Below are positions 1 through 7,313 of a stretch of DNA of 64,000 nucleotides, piece after piece (the first letter of the stretch is position 1; every line of letters starts with the position of its first letter). Position numbers and translations under genes: made by a program. The notes below the pieces were generated by a model, which was not told where the DNA came from, made no database searches, and saw only the letters and a program-made list of their open reading frames with translations. Source of the DNA: Leptolyngbyaceae cyanobacterium clean351 (GTDB taxonomy: Bacteria > Cyanobacteriota > Cyanobacteriia > DAIDHW01); the NCBI GenBank assembly GCA_027451865.1, contig DAIDHW010000001.1:806353-870352 (forward strand). The letters run 5' to 3'.

Positions 1-1004
1 AGGGCAGCTACGGTCTCCAAGCGGCTCACCCCCAAGCCCTGTTCAATATCCCCTAGGGTTGACCCCTGGTGCTCTAGGAGGTAGTTGTAGATCATTTCTA
101 CCGCTGAGCCTTGGGAGTTTACCGGGGCAGCCGGGGTGAACAGCTCCTCTAGGAGGGCTTGGGCCTTAGTTGCTGGTAGTTTGGAGCGGGATACCAGCAC
201 ATCGGTACACAAGTCTCGGAAGTCCTCATCCTGGGAAGTGATGGTAATCTCGTGGTTTTGACACACCTTAGCGATCATCAGACAGGAGCGCAGACCCGAG
301 GAGACCTCACCGGTGGTTTTAAGTTGGAAATCTTCCACCAAATTGACGATTTGCTCAGCTCCTAACCGGTCAATTCCAGTTTTTTGTACCAGAATCTCCT
401 GTTTAGTCAACCGGTCTGGTTCAGGGACATTGATGGTGATCAAACGGTCAAGTAGAGCATCCTGGGTGTCGTGGACACCACAGTACTCCTGGGGATTAGA
501 GGTGAAAATTGCCCGAAACTTAGGGTTGACCCGAATGTATTCGGACCGGTTAGCCCCCGGAGGCAGGGCCAGAAGCTTTTCCTCGAGGGCAGAAAGGAGA
601 ACATTATTAACCTCGGGCCGGGAGCGGTTGAACTCATCGTAAACTAGGGTAAATCCCTCTCGGCAGGCTAGGGTCAACCGAGAGTCAACCCAGGTCTGGT
701 GTAGTTCGTCCTCAATCTTAACCACGCTGTGGATAAAATTATCGACAACCTTCTTCCGGGTATAACCTGACTGGTTGCCGATCAGGTCTGAGCTGCTCGA
801 TTCGTCATCCCCGAAGATCAACATCACTGGCCGACCCAAGAGGTTTGCCAAGTGCATTGCCAGGGTAGTCTTACCCGTCCCGGCCGGGCCCCGCAGATGT
901 ACGGAGAAACCCGACTGGAGGTAGCGCAGAGCCCGCCGGGCAACTCGCTCAACACCCGGGGTGCTGACAAATCCCCCCGGACGCATTTGAAGGACGGTGG
1001 TCAC
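1..1004 (-). CDS. gvpN: Gas vesicle protein GvpN (3' end outside window)
   Basis: GvpN is a MoxR-type AAA+ ATPase needed for gas vesicles to reach full size; it is thought to remodel the GvpA/GvpC shell. About 334 codons are visible and the stop lies beyond the left edge. The GTG start at 1004 gives the N-terminus [13 protein letters not shown], which fits cyanobacterial GvpN, and a GAGGAG ribosome site lies about 10 nt upstream. Near residue 40 is the Walker A stretch GPAGTGKT, followed by LIFGDDE, and then the Walker B region [15 protein letters not shown]. It is the third gene of a minus-strand gvpA-gvpC-gvpN operon, 40 bp after gvpC. Further gvp genes are probably just outside the window. 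Confidence 0.95.
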   Translation of the reverse strand, partial: MTTVLQMRPGGFVSTPGVERVARRALRYLQSGFSVHLRGPAGTGKTTLAMHLANLLGRPVMLIFGDDESSSSDLIGNQSGYTRKKVVDNFIHSVVKIEDELHQTWVDSRLTLACREGFTLVYDEFNRSRPEVNNVLLSALEEKLLALPPGANRSEYIRVNPKFRAIFTSNPQEYCGVHDTQDALLDRLITINVPEPDRLTKQEILVQKTGIDRLGAEQIVNLVEDFQLKTTGEVSSGLRSCLMIAKVCQNHEITITSQDEDFRDLCTDVLVSRSKLPATKAQALLEELFTPAAPVNSQGSAVEMIYNYLLEHQGSTLGDIEQGLGVSRLETVAA

Positions 1005-1044
1005 GGGAAATCTTCTCCTCAGCCTTACCCATAGATTCTAGGGG

Positions 1045-1560
1045 TTATTTAGTAGACATGGCCAAATCGCGGACAAAACTTTCTACTAGGTCCTGCACCT
1101 GGTCGCGACTGAGACCGTAGGGCAGGGAAGTGGGCTGAGCCTTGGGGCCTGGGGTCCCCACAGGACGCACCACCTGGGCATCTCCCCACACCAGGTCCTG
1201 CAACTGGGAGTGATGGGTAGTAAGCTCAGCCCACAGGGCTTGGGCCTCAGTGCCACGGTCAGCGCTCAAGGCCTCGAGGACTGTCTGGACGTTGGCTTTT
1301 AGCTCCTGGGTGAAGGCTATGAGGCGTTCAGCTACTGCCTGGGCTCTTTCCTGGCGATGGTTAGCGGTGGTTTCAAGGAGCTGAGACACTTCAGCACTTA
1401 ACCGGGTCCGAAAGGCCTGGAGCCTTTCCTGGAGCTCCTTGGTGCTAGCTAGGCGTTGGGCCTGGTACTGCTGTAACTGCGCTCGTACTTGAGCTTGCCG
1501 ACGGGCTACTACTTCTTGGCGCTGTTGTTGGCGCTGTTGCCATTGGTCACGCAGGGCCAT
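1045..1560 (-). CDS. gvpC: Gas vesicle outer protein GvpC
   Basis: GvpC coats the outside of gas vesicles and stiffens the GvpA ribs. The 171-residue protein is almost entirely a Gln/Arg/Ala-rich helix. It opens with MALRDQWQQRQQQRQ, close to known cyanobacterial GvpC starts, and has degenerate repeats of about 33 residues (elements such as LQAFRTRLSAEVSQLLETTANH and LIAFTQELKANVQTVLEAL). The C-terminal 45 residues are less repetitive and Pro/Gly-containing. Placement directly after gvpA, behind a strong hairpin, is the standard arrangement. GvpC lengths vary with repeat number, so 171 residues is normal. The ATG follows an AGGTAT ribosome-site element. Confidence 0.92.
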   Translation of the reverse strand: MALRDQWQQRQQQRQEVVARRQAQVRAQLQQYQAQRLASTKELQERLQAFRTRLSAEVSQLLETTANHRQERAQAVAERLIAFTQELKANVQTVLEALSADRGTEAQALWAELTTHHSQLQDLVWGDAQVVRPVGTPGPKAQPTSLPYGLSRDQVQDLVESFVRDLAMSTK

Positions 1561-1591
1561 AGGAATACCTCAAGGGATATGGGAATAATTA

Positions 1592-1615
1592 GGGGAGGGC
1601 AGTTACCCCCTCCCC
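1592..1615 (-). terminator. gvpA-gvpC intercistronic hairpin (attenuator)
   Basis: A perfect 8-bp GC-rich stem (1592-1599 with 1608-1615) and an 8-nt loop sit in the 65-bp gap between the gvpA stop and the gvpC start. In the transcribed direction it is followed by only a weak U/A-rich stretch. That fits partial termination or mRNA stabilisation, which would give much more GvpA than GvpC and GvpN. The structure is visible; the function is inferred from known gvp operons. Confidence 0.6.
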
Positions 1616-1625
1616 AGGGTGAAGA

Positions 1626-1844
1626 CTAGGCCGCGGGGACGGCAGCCTGGGCGGTCAGGCCCACTGCCTCGGCATACTTGAGGTAGGTTTCTACGGAGGC
1701 GATGACGATCCGGGCTTCTACAGCCAACAGCTCGATACCTACGAGGGATACCCGCACCCAAGCATCAATCACGATCCCCTTGTCAAGAATCCGGTCAATT
1801 ACTTCAGCCAAGCTGGAGGAAGAGTTCACTTTTTCGACGGCCAT
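1626..1844 (-). CDS. gvpA: Gas vesicle structural protein GvpA
   Basis: GvpA is the small hydrophobic subunit that forms the ribbed gas vesicle wall. The 72-residue product is near identical in layout to cyanobacterial Gvp[21 protein letters not shown], then [20 protein letters not shown], then [22 protein letters not shown], with a short Ala-rich tail. Length and motifs match the family exactly. A ribosome site (AGAGGT) lies 6 nt before the ATG. It is the first gene of the gvpACN operon; its promoter must lie in the 128 bp between it and the AAA ATPase gene, but I see no convincing -35/-10 pair there. Confidence 0.98.
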   Translation of the reverse strand: MAVEKVNSSSSLAEVIDRILDKGIVIDAWVRVSLVGIELLAVEARIVIASVETYLKYAEAVGLTAQAAVPAA

Positions 1845-1972
1845 GATATACCTCTAATGATTTGATAATCTCCACCTAGCTCTCAAACTAGGCCTTACTA
1901 GTACTTTAGCGGGGTGGAATATCCTAAGTGTACGCAAACTTCCGGAACTTAGAGGTCTAGGAGATCGGGAAT

Positions 1973-3784
1973 CTACGTAGAATGCCGCTCACGCCCCAGC
2001 AGCAAGTAGGCATTGGCAAAGTCAGCCTGGGTAATTTTCAGCAGGTGAGGGTCCTTGTGGCCCGCCGCTAGATGCCGGCGAATGGCTGCCAGGGCCGCTT
2101 GATTGCTCAACAGAGCCAGATCAGCGCCGTTCCATCCCTCGGTCTGGGCCGCCCATTCCTCTAGGTCAATGTCCGCCAGGGGCCGGTCTTGATTGTGTAC
2201 CCGCAAAATGGCCAAGCGACTGGCCGGGTCCGGTAAGTCCACCTTTAGCTGCAGGTCTAGGCGCCCAGAGCGCAATAGGGCCGGGTCTAGGGTGTCAGGA
2301 CGGTTAGTGGCCCCGATGAGAAAAATATTCAGACAGTCCTGCAGACCATCTAGCTCTGTCAGCAGCTGCCCTACCACCCGGTCACTTACCCCGGAATCCC
2401 CAGCGTAGCTCCCCCGGGCCGGGGCCAGGGTATCAATCTCATCGATAAAGACTACGCAGGGAGAGGCCTGACGAGCCTTGGCAAATAGCTCCCGTACCGC
2501 CTGTTCCGCTGCCCCCACCCAGCGACTTAGCAGCTCAGGGCCGTTGACGGCAATAAAGTTGGCACGAGCCTGGGAAGCCACTGCCTTGGCCAGGAGGGTT
2601 TTACCCGTACCCGGAGGCCCCCACAGCAAAACCCCACGCAAGGATTGGGCTCGGGTGTGTTTGTACAATTCCGGATGCAGCAAGGCTCCCTCCACGGCCT
2701 CCCGCAGGGTCTGCTTGATCTGCTCAAGACCACCAATGTCTGACCAGTCTACCCGGGGAAACTCCACCTCCACCGAGCGCAGCACCGCTGGTTTAATCTC
2801 TTTCATTGCCTGGAGGAGGTCTTCCTGGGTAACTGTCATGGTGTCGGGGGAGGGCAGCTCCAGGGAAGGGGACTGCCGCCGGAGGGCACAGTAGGCAGCT
2901 GCCTGGGTCAAGGCCTTCAGGTCCGCCCCGACAAACCCCACTGCCAAGTCTGCTAAGGCCTCTAGGTCGACGGTTTCATCAAGGGGCATGGCCCGGGTGA
3001 GAATCCTGAGAATTTCCAGGCGCCCTTGCCGGTCAGGGACTCGAAATTGTACCTCCCGGTCCAGGCGCCCGGGCCGGCGCAGGGCCGGGTCGAGGTGCTC
3101 CGGCCGATTCGTAGCGGCGAGGACTACTACCCCTTTAGTTTGGCTAAACCCGTCGATTAGGCTTAGCAGCTGGGCAACTAGGCGTTTTTCTACCTCCCCT
3201 TCCACCTTGCCACGGTCTGGGGCTAAGCTATCAATTTCATCAATAAAAACAATACAAGGGGCGCAACGAGCCGCCTTTTCAAAAATAGCCCGCAGCTTGG
3301 CCTCCGGCTCCCCATAGTACTTACTCATTACCTCTGGTCCGGCAATGGCGATGTAGTTCACCCCCAAAGTCTCGGCCAACACCCGAGCGGTGAGGGTCTT
3401 GCCAGTGCCTGGGGGGCCCACCAGCAGCACTCCCCGCACCGGTTCGAGACCCAGCTTTGCCAACAGGTCCTGCCGCTTCAGGGGCACCTCCACTAGCTCT
3501 CGCAGGCGTTGGAGCACATCCCCCAACCCCCCCACATCCTGGAAGGAGGGAGGGGGAGTAGTAGCAGGAGTAGCCGGCGGCGGGGGCGCAGGAGGTTTAG
3601 GGGCCGGGGCAGCAGGTCCACCAGTCCTAGGGGGGGAGTTGGGGATATTGCCGGCCCTGGGGATACTACTGAGATTGCGAGAGTTAACCTGAATATCAGT
3701 TTTTAGCTCTCCGCTTTCCATCTTCTCTTCCAGAACCCGGGCAATTTCCAACAGCTGCTCGAACCCCCGGAATATGTCATTCAT
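1973..3784 (-). CDS. Cdc48/VAT-like tandem AAA ATPase
   Basis: This 603-residue protein has two complete AAA modules, like archaeal VAT and eukaryotic p97, which are hexameric unfoldases that thread substrates through a central pore. The first 70 residues are a helix plus a Pro-rich linker, with no canonical p97 N-domain. D1 carries GPPGTGKT, IVFIDEIDSLAP and a KYYG pore loop; D2 carries GPPGTGKT, VVFIDEIDTLAP and a RWVG pore loop, so both rings look active. I chose ATG 3784 (MNDIFRGFEQ) because the longer frame (TTG at 3841) begins inside tRNA-Lys and a GTGAGG ribosome site precedes 3784. It lies on the same strand just upstream of gvpA. A role in gas vesicle assembly or turnover is only a guess from position. 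Confidence 0.88.
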   Translation of the reverse strand: MNDIFRGFEQLLEIARVLEEKMESGELKTDIQVNSRNLSSIPRAGNIPNSPPRTGGPAAPAPKPPAPPPPATPATTPPPSFQDVGGLGDVLQRLRELVEVPLKRQDLLAKLGLEPVRGVLLVGPPGTGKTLTARVLAETLGVNYIAIAGPEVMSKYYGEPEAKLRAIFEKAARCAPCIVFIDEIDSLAPDRGKVEGEVEKRLVAQLLSLIDGFSQTKGVVVLAATNRPEHLDPALRRPGRLDREVQFRVPDRQGRLEILRILTRAMPLDETVDLEALADLAVGFVGADLKALTQAAAYCALRRQSPSLELPSPDTMTVTQEDLLQAMKEIKPAVLRSVEVEFPRVDWSDIGGLEQIKQTLREAVEGALLHPELYKHTRAQSLRGVLLWGPPGTGKTLLAKAVASQARANFIAVNGPELLSRWVGAAEQAVRELFAKARQASPCVVFIDEIDTLAPARGSYAGDSGVSDRVVGQLLTELDGLQDCLNIFLIGATNRPDTLDPALLRSGRLDLQLKVDLPDPASRLAILRVHNQDRPLADIDLEEWAAQTEGWNGADLALLSNQAALAAIRRHLAAGHKDPHLLKITQADFANAYLLLGRERHST

Positions 3785-3810
3785 GGGAACCTCACTATGG
3801 TTCGCGGGCA

Positions 3811-3882
3811 TGGGTCGCCCGGGATTCGAACCCGGGACCAATCGGTTAAAAGCCGAATGCTCTACCGCTGAGCTAGCGACCC
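3811..3882 (-). tRNA. tRNA-Lys (anticodon TTT)
   Basis: The 72-nt cloverleaf is complete. The acceptor stem GGGTCGC/GCGACCC, D arm, anticodon loop CTTTTAA (anticodon TTT) and T arm CCGGG-TTCGAAT-CCCGG all pair, and the discriminator base is A. The 3' CCA is not encoded. It lies 26 bp upstream of the AAA ATPase start, on the same strand. Confidence 0.97.
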
Positions 3883-3978
3883 GTGGCAGCCCTGAGGGCC
3901 TCCCCCGAGGGAGAGGGCTTTCCGGCCTAGCTTCTCAGCATAACATTATTCTCGGTCCAGCCCCAAGGCTACCCGGAA

Positions 3979-4899
3979 CTAGGGGGCCGGAGCGTGGTCC
4001 AAAGCTGTCTCTAGGGCCTGCAATTGCCGGGTTTGCCAAGTTTGAAAATTATCGGTAACTGGACTGAGGGTTTCGGTGATCGGGACTACTGGTATGGAAT
4101 TGCTCAGGGCTAATTTCCTAAGGGCTTGGACTTCAGGGGTGACGTTTTGGCTGTTAAACAGCAGTACGCGGATCTGGCGCTGACGAATCTGCTGCTCAAA
4201 GGTGAGCTGGTCAGCAGTAGTAGGCTCAGTTCCCTCGGCAACGTCATCCATGAACTTGGGGGGGGTGATTAGATCTAAGCCCAGAGCCTGGGCCATGTAG
4301 ACAAAGATGCTTTCGGTAGAACCCACGGGGGCGCCCAGGTGGTGGCTCTTAATCTGACTAATAATGGAGTGGTAAGCCTGCAAGCCTAGAGAGAGAAACT
4401 GTTGTTGTTTTTGGTTGAAGTAAGCCTGGTGCTCGGGACTGAGTTTTTGTAGATCGGCGGTAATCTGCTTAATCGCCTGGGCGACGTAGGCTGGACTATA
4501 CCAAAGGTGGGGATTATCGCCTGGGTGCTTACCCACTAGGTCCCCCACGTTCAGCACCACGCGGCCGGACACTGGGTTAGCCGCAAGCAGTTTGTCTGCC
4601 CACGGATCGTAGCCTGCCCCGTTCACAACCACGTAGGCGGCTGAGGCGATCAGTCGGGCGTCCTGGGTGGTAGGTTCGTAGTCGTGGGGGTCTGCATTGG
4701 GGTTGACCACCAGGCTGGTCACCTGGATTTTGTCCCCGCCTAACTGCTGGACAATGCTGCCCCAGAAGTTCTCCGTCGCCACCACTGTTAGGGGGCCCCC
4801 ACTGGTTCCTGGGGGGGTGGTGGTGCAACTGACCAGCCCCGCCACTACCAAAACTGCCAACCAGAATCCCTGCCATTGTCGTATTAGTCTAGTGGCCAT
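3979..4899 (-). CDS. Metal ABC transporter substrate-binding lipoprotein (ZnuA-like)
   Basis: A 306-residue cluster A-I (cluster 9) solute-binding protein, probably for zinc or manganese uptake. A signal peptide ends in the lipobox LVSC, with Cys25 the predicted lipid anchor. Metal-ligand regions are PHDYEPT (His72) and NPHLWYSP (His131). The usual third His is replaced in STESIFVYMAQALG by Glu196, and a Glu near 277 sits at the fourth ligand region. There is no long His-rich loop, so specificity cannot be fixed. No transporter partners adjoin it; a permease/ATPase pair of the same class lies at 33.8-35.5 kb. Paired 16-bp direct repeats sit directly upstream and may be its operator. Confidence 0.85.
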   Translation of the reverse strand: MATRLIRQWQGFWLAVLVVAGLVSCTTTPPGTSGGPLTVVATENFWGSIVQQLGGDKIQVTSLVVNPNADPHDYEPTTQDARLIASAAYVVVNGAGYDPWADKLLAANPVSGRVVLNVGDLVGKHPGDNPHLWYSPAYVAQAIKQITADLQKLSPEHQAYFNQKQQQFLSLGLQAYHSIISQIKSHHLGAPVGSTESIFVYMAQALGLDLITPPKFMDDVAEGTEPTTADQLTFEQQIRQRQIRVLLFNSQNVTPEVQALRKLALSNSIPVVPITETLSPVTDNFQTWQTRQLQALETALDHAPAP

Positions 4900-4919
4900 T
4901 GATTTGCCTCACTGGTAGC

Positions 4920-4958
4920 GCATAGTAATGGTAACGCGATAGGCATAGTAATGGTGAC
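4920..4958. repeat. Two 16-bp direct repeats upstream of the metal-binding lipoprotein gene
   Basis: GCATAGTAATGGTAAC (4920-4935) and GCATAGTAATGGTGAC (4943-4958) differ at one base and start 23 bp apart, roughly two helical turns. They lie between the divergent starts of the metal-binding lipoprotein (4899, minus) and the InsA-like gene (5000, plus). Direct repeats in such a position suggest binding by two regulator dimers. I cannot match them to the cyanobacterial Zur palindrome. Confidence 0.55.
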
Positions 4959-4999
4959 AAAGCTAGTTAGGAACCCTACTTATTGTCGAGGAACCCCCC

Positions 5000-5251
5000 A
5001 TGGGCTGCCCCAGGTGCCAATCCACAGCGATCATCAGGTACGGTCATACCCACTACGGTAAGCCCCGCTTCCGGTGTCGGGACTGCAGTCGCCAGTTTGT
5101 TGAGAATGCTACCCGACAACCCATTGATGAGGCTACCCGCCAACTAATTGATAAGCTGTTACTCGAAGAAATGCCACTGGCGGCGATCGTCCGGGTAACC
5201 GGCGTCTCTAGGCGTTGGCTACAGCTGTACCTCAAACAGAAAAATCAGTAG
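5000..5251 (+). CDS. IS1-type InsA-like zinc-ribbon protein (orphan)
   Basis: This 83-residue protein matches the N-terminal, DNA-binding part of IS1-family transposases. It has a CPRC...CRDC zinc ribbon (residues 3-6 and 26-29), the QFVENATRQPI junction and a helix-turn-helix-like stretch LAAIVRVTGVSRRWLQLYLKQK. A GAGG ribosome site precedes the ATG. The catalytic DDE part (InsB) does not follow in any frame; the next reading frame closes after a few codons. It is either an IS1 remnant or a retained small DNA-binding protein. It is not annotated as an active element because terminal inverted repeats and a catalytic domain are absent. Confidence 0.7.
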   Translation: MGCPRCQSTAIIRYGHTHYGKPRFRCRDCSRQFVENATRQPIDEATRQLIDKLLLEEMPLAAIVRVTGVSRRWLQLYLKQKNQ

Positions 5252-5640
5252 GCAACCACGTCTGCAGTGCTCACAACCCTGCAGATAAGCGATCAGTTAG
5301 GGGCAGGTGACAAACTGTCAGGCTGATAGGCCTTACCACCTAACTACTGCGCAGCGCCAAAACCTGCCCGAGGGTAAGGAACTACAAGCCGGCCATCTTA
5401 ACCTGAAGACCATTAAAGGGTCAATGAATCTGTTGTCTTAAACTCACAACAGTGCAGGAGAATTGTTATAAACAGGTCAATATCTTCGGGTGCACAAACA
5501 TGAATAAAAATTCCGTTTACTCTTTTAGAGATTTGAGGATTCAGTGATGCTTAGTAGATGTATTTTTCGCTCAACGGCCCAGCTGGGAGTGGCATAAATC
5601 CCGAAGAAGATTAGGACGCAGCAACTCCCAAGGACTCTGG
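5252..5640. other. Intergenic stretch without a recognised gene
   Basis: About 390 bp between the InsA-like gene and the tail of the Vipp1-like repeat gene. The one clear structure is a 7-bp perfect stem, CTGTTGT (5430-5436) with ACAACAG (5446-5452), around a 9-nt loop. A 60-codon frame on the minus strand here has no family resemblance, overlaps the repeat-gene tail and is not called. This may be eroded insertion-sequence DNA. Confidence 0.4.
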
Positions 5641-5766
5641 TTAGTCTTTGACAACTCGATAGACCTCGATAGACACCGTAGGCATCAAGAAGGACAGCAC
5701 ACCCCACCAGCCGCCGGCATTAGCCGCTGTCTTCAGTATCTTACCTGTCCGCATATCGGTCATGGC
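5641..5766 (-). pseudogene. In-frame tail of the Vipp1-like repeat gene beyond a TAG codon
   Basis: After the TAG of the repeat gene the same frame stays open for 41 codons. The first part (AMTDMRTGKILKTAANA) is recognisably another copy of the upstream segment AVADMQIDKAVKTAAAA, so the array once continued. At DNA level CTC-GAG-CAG in the intact segment corresponds to CTC-GAT-TAG here, so a single C-to-T change could have made the stop. The remaining codons encode a hydrophobic run (GGWWGVLSFLMPTVSIEV). An ATG three codons into the tail could allow a separate 40-residue product, but no clear ribosome site is seen. Confidence 0.5.
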
Positions 5767-6084
5767 CTAATCGAGCATCTTTTTCACATTCTCAGCCTTG
5801 CTGGCTACTGCTGCGGCCGCTGCCTCTACAGTTTCACCTATCGTCTCTTTTACATCCTCAGCCTTGCTGGCTACTGCTGCGGCCGCTGCCTCTACAGTTT
5901 CACCTATCGTCTCTTTTACATTCTCAGCCTTGCTGGCCATTGCTGCCGCCGCTGTCTTCACAGCTTTATCTATCTGCATATCGGCCACAGCCTGCTCGAG
6001 CGTTTCTTTTGCATTCTCAGCCTTGCTGACCATGTCGTTTACATTTGAGCGGATCCCCATCCCGATGCGATCAATTGGTTCCAT
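5767..6084 (-). CDS. Vipp1/PspA N-terminus fused to Ala-rich 22-residue repeats
   Basis: A 105-residue protein that I match to no described family as a whole. Residues 1-37 (MEPIDRIGMGIRSNVNDMVS...) align without gaps to the start of the Vipp1 encoded at 13473: 23 of 37 residues identical and about 77% DNA identity over 111 nt by hand alignment. This part covers the amphipathic membrane-binding helix H0 and the beginning of helix 1. The rest is not Vipp1. It consists of units of the form ASKAENVKETIGETVEAAAAAV (two near-perfect 22-residue copies plus degenerate ones), readable as paired 11-mers like LEA proteins or synuclein. I place the start at 6084 because Vipp1 similarity begins there and an AAGGA leader similar to that of vipp1 precedes it; an upstream in-frame start at 6141 also has a GGAAG site. 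A membrane or stress role is inference. Confidence 0.75.
   Translation of the reverse strand: MEPIDRIGMGIRSNVNDMVSKAENAKETLEQAVADMQIDKAVKTAAAAMASKAENVKETIGETVEAAAAAVASKAEDVKETIGETVEAAAAAVASKAENVKKMLD
5791..5960 (-). repeat. 66-bp tandem repeats inside the Vipp1-like gene
   Basis: Units begin at 5791, 5857 and 5923 (CTCAGCCTTGCTGGC on the plus strand), exactly 66 bp apart. The first two are almost identical; the third diverges after about 25 bp. A fourth related start lies at 6016, 93 bp further. The near identity of neighbouring units suggests recent expansion. Confidence 0.9.
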
Positions 6085-6150
6085 GGTTAGGTTTATCCTT
6101 GCTTGTATGATAAAGGAGAACTGTTTAGTTAAACCTAACATAATTACTTC

Positions 6151-6186
6151 CAGAAGTGTTGAATCTGGCAGAAGTGTTGAATCTAG
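6151..6186. repeat. Tandem 18-bp repeat upstream of the Vipp1-like gene
   Basis: CAGAAGTGTTGAATCTGG (6151-6168) is followed at once by CAGAAGTGTTGAATCTAG (6169-6186), with one mismatch. It lies 67 bp upstream of the chosen start of the repeat-protein gene, so it could be an operator or a by-product of slippage. Confidence 0.6.
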
Positions 6187-6361
6187 TCACAAAACTTCAT
6201 GCTTCAACGAACGAGGGCGCCAGATAGGAGATCGTAGCTCAAGTGGGCAATAGGACAGCGGCGACTTAATTCTAATTGCGAATAGCGGAACTTATCCAAC
6301 AATCGTTGCCCATGAAATGCCGGAATTCCCATTAACTGCAGAATCACATAGGCAATTAATA

Positions 6362-7110
6362 CTATAACTCATTGACATTCTTGGTGATTAAATAGTCAAA
6401 TTTAAGATGCACCTTCAAAAACTTCCACAAAATTTCGATCTGCCAGCGGTTACGATAAATCTCACCAGTCTCTTCATTGGTCAATTGCTGCAAATTAGTC
6501 GCCAGCCGAAATTCACTATGACGCTCTAGGTCGCAAAACTACATGACCGGATAGCGCTCATGCTCTAAATCGGTTTTCATGTTGTTTTTAATCCGTATGA
6601 CAAATCGGGTTTGAGTAACGCTTAATTCGTCAAGAAATTTCCAGCTTGCAAAGCCTCAATCCATTAACCTAAGATCATTTTCAGAAGTTATACTATTTAG
6701 GGTCTCGACAAAATAAATCAAATATTCCGTTGAATGTCCCCGGCTTAAGTTGAGACCATTGAGTAATTTGACCTGGTGATAGTCCTGCTTCCAAAACAAC
6801 TTGCCTGTTAGGCTAACTTACGATGGAATTAATCAGAGTCGGCATCTGAGCGGTAGCAGGAATTTGTCGCTTCAATCGCCCAATTAGTTCTATGTAAATG
6901 GGGCAAAAGTTCTCCCCTTGCCGAGTTTCATGGGCTTTAGGAAAGGGCGGAATATCAACGGATATTCCGCTGTGCTTGAGTCGATAACATCAATCTTTCA
7001 TACTCATTAAACTTCTATCAAGCACAAAGGTCCGCCAGGTTTCAAAGAACAAGCGTGGGTTCAAAACTGGGCAGTCATTCGGTGATAGTCGCTTTAGGAG
7101 AGACTTGACA
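6362..7110 (-). pseudogene. Decayed IS4-type DDE transposase
   Basis: Minus-strand translation gives recognisable transposase pieces in order: NPRLFFETWRTFVLDRSL, then HSTEYLIYFVETLNS, then FLDELSVTQTRFVIRIKNNM, then the signature EIYRNRWQIEILWKFLKVHL, which contains the catalytic Glu region of IS4-family enzymes. In-frame stops occur at 6990, 6813, 6656 and 6539, and a frame change is needed near 6820, so it cannot be expressed. Base composition is much poorer in GC than the surroundings; two 60-base lines I counted are 28% and 30% GC. I could not define terminal inverted repeats or target duplications. Confidence 0.85.
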
Positions 7111-7313
7111 GTATTTGGAAATGACGGCAGCGTCAGACGTCACTTTCTGGTTAATACGGGGTAGGATACTCTTTTTTTGTCCCCTTTCTTTCTGCCTTAG
7201 GCTTTCTTTCAACGCTTCTGAATTACTTCAGTCTCGAACATCTTAAGCTCAAGAGGCCCCGGGGAGGAGAAGGACTAGGGGCAGGCCCCGTCCTCAGGGT
7301 ACGCAGGGGAGAG

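Noticed and set aside
2478..2894. 138-codon plus-strand frame antisense to the AAA ATPase
   Set aside because: It is a mirror of a well-supported conserved gene; the composition is Ser/Arg-rich as expected from a shadow frame.
5252..5520. Programmed frameshift joining the InsA-like gene to an InsB part
   Set aside because: The alternate frame closes after about 18 codons and shows no DDE motif.
5525..5707. 60-codon minus-strand frame in the accessory patch
   Set aside because: It overlaps, in another frame, the in-frame tail of the Vipp1-like gene, which has homology support; no family resemblance and no ribosome site.
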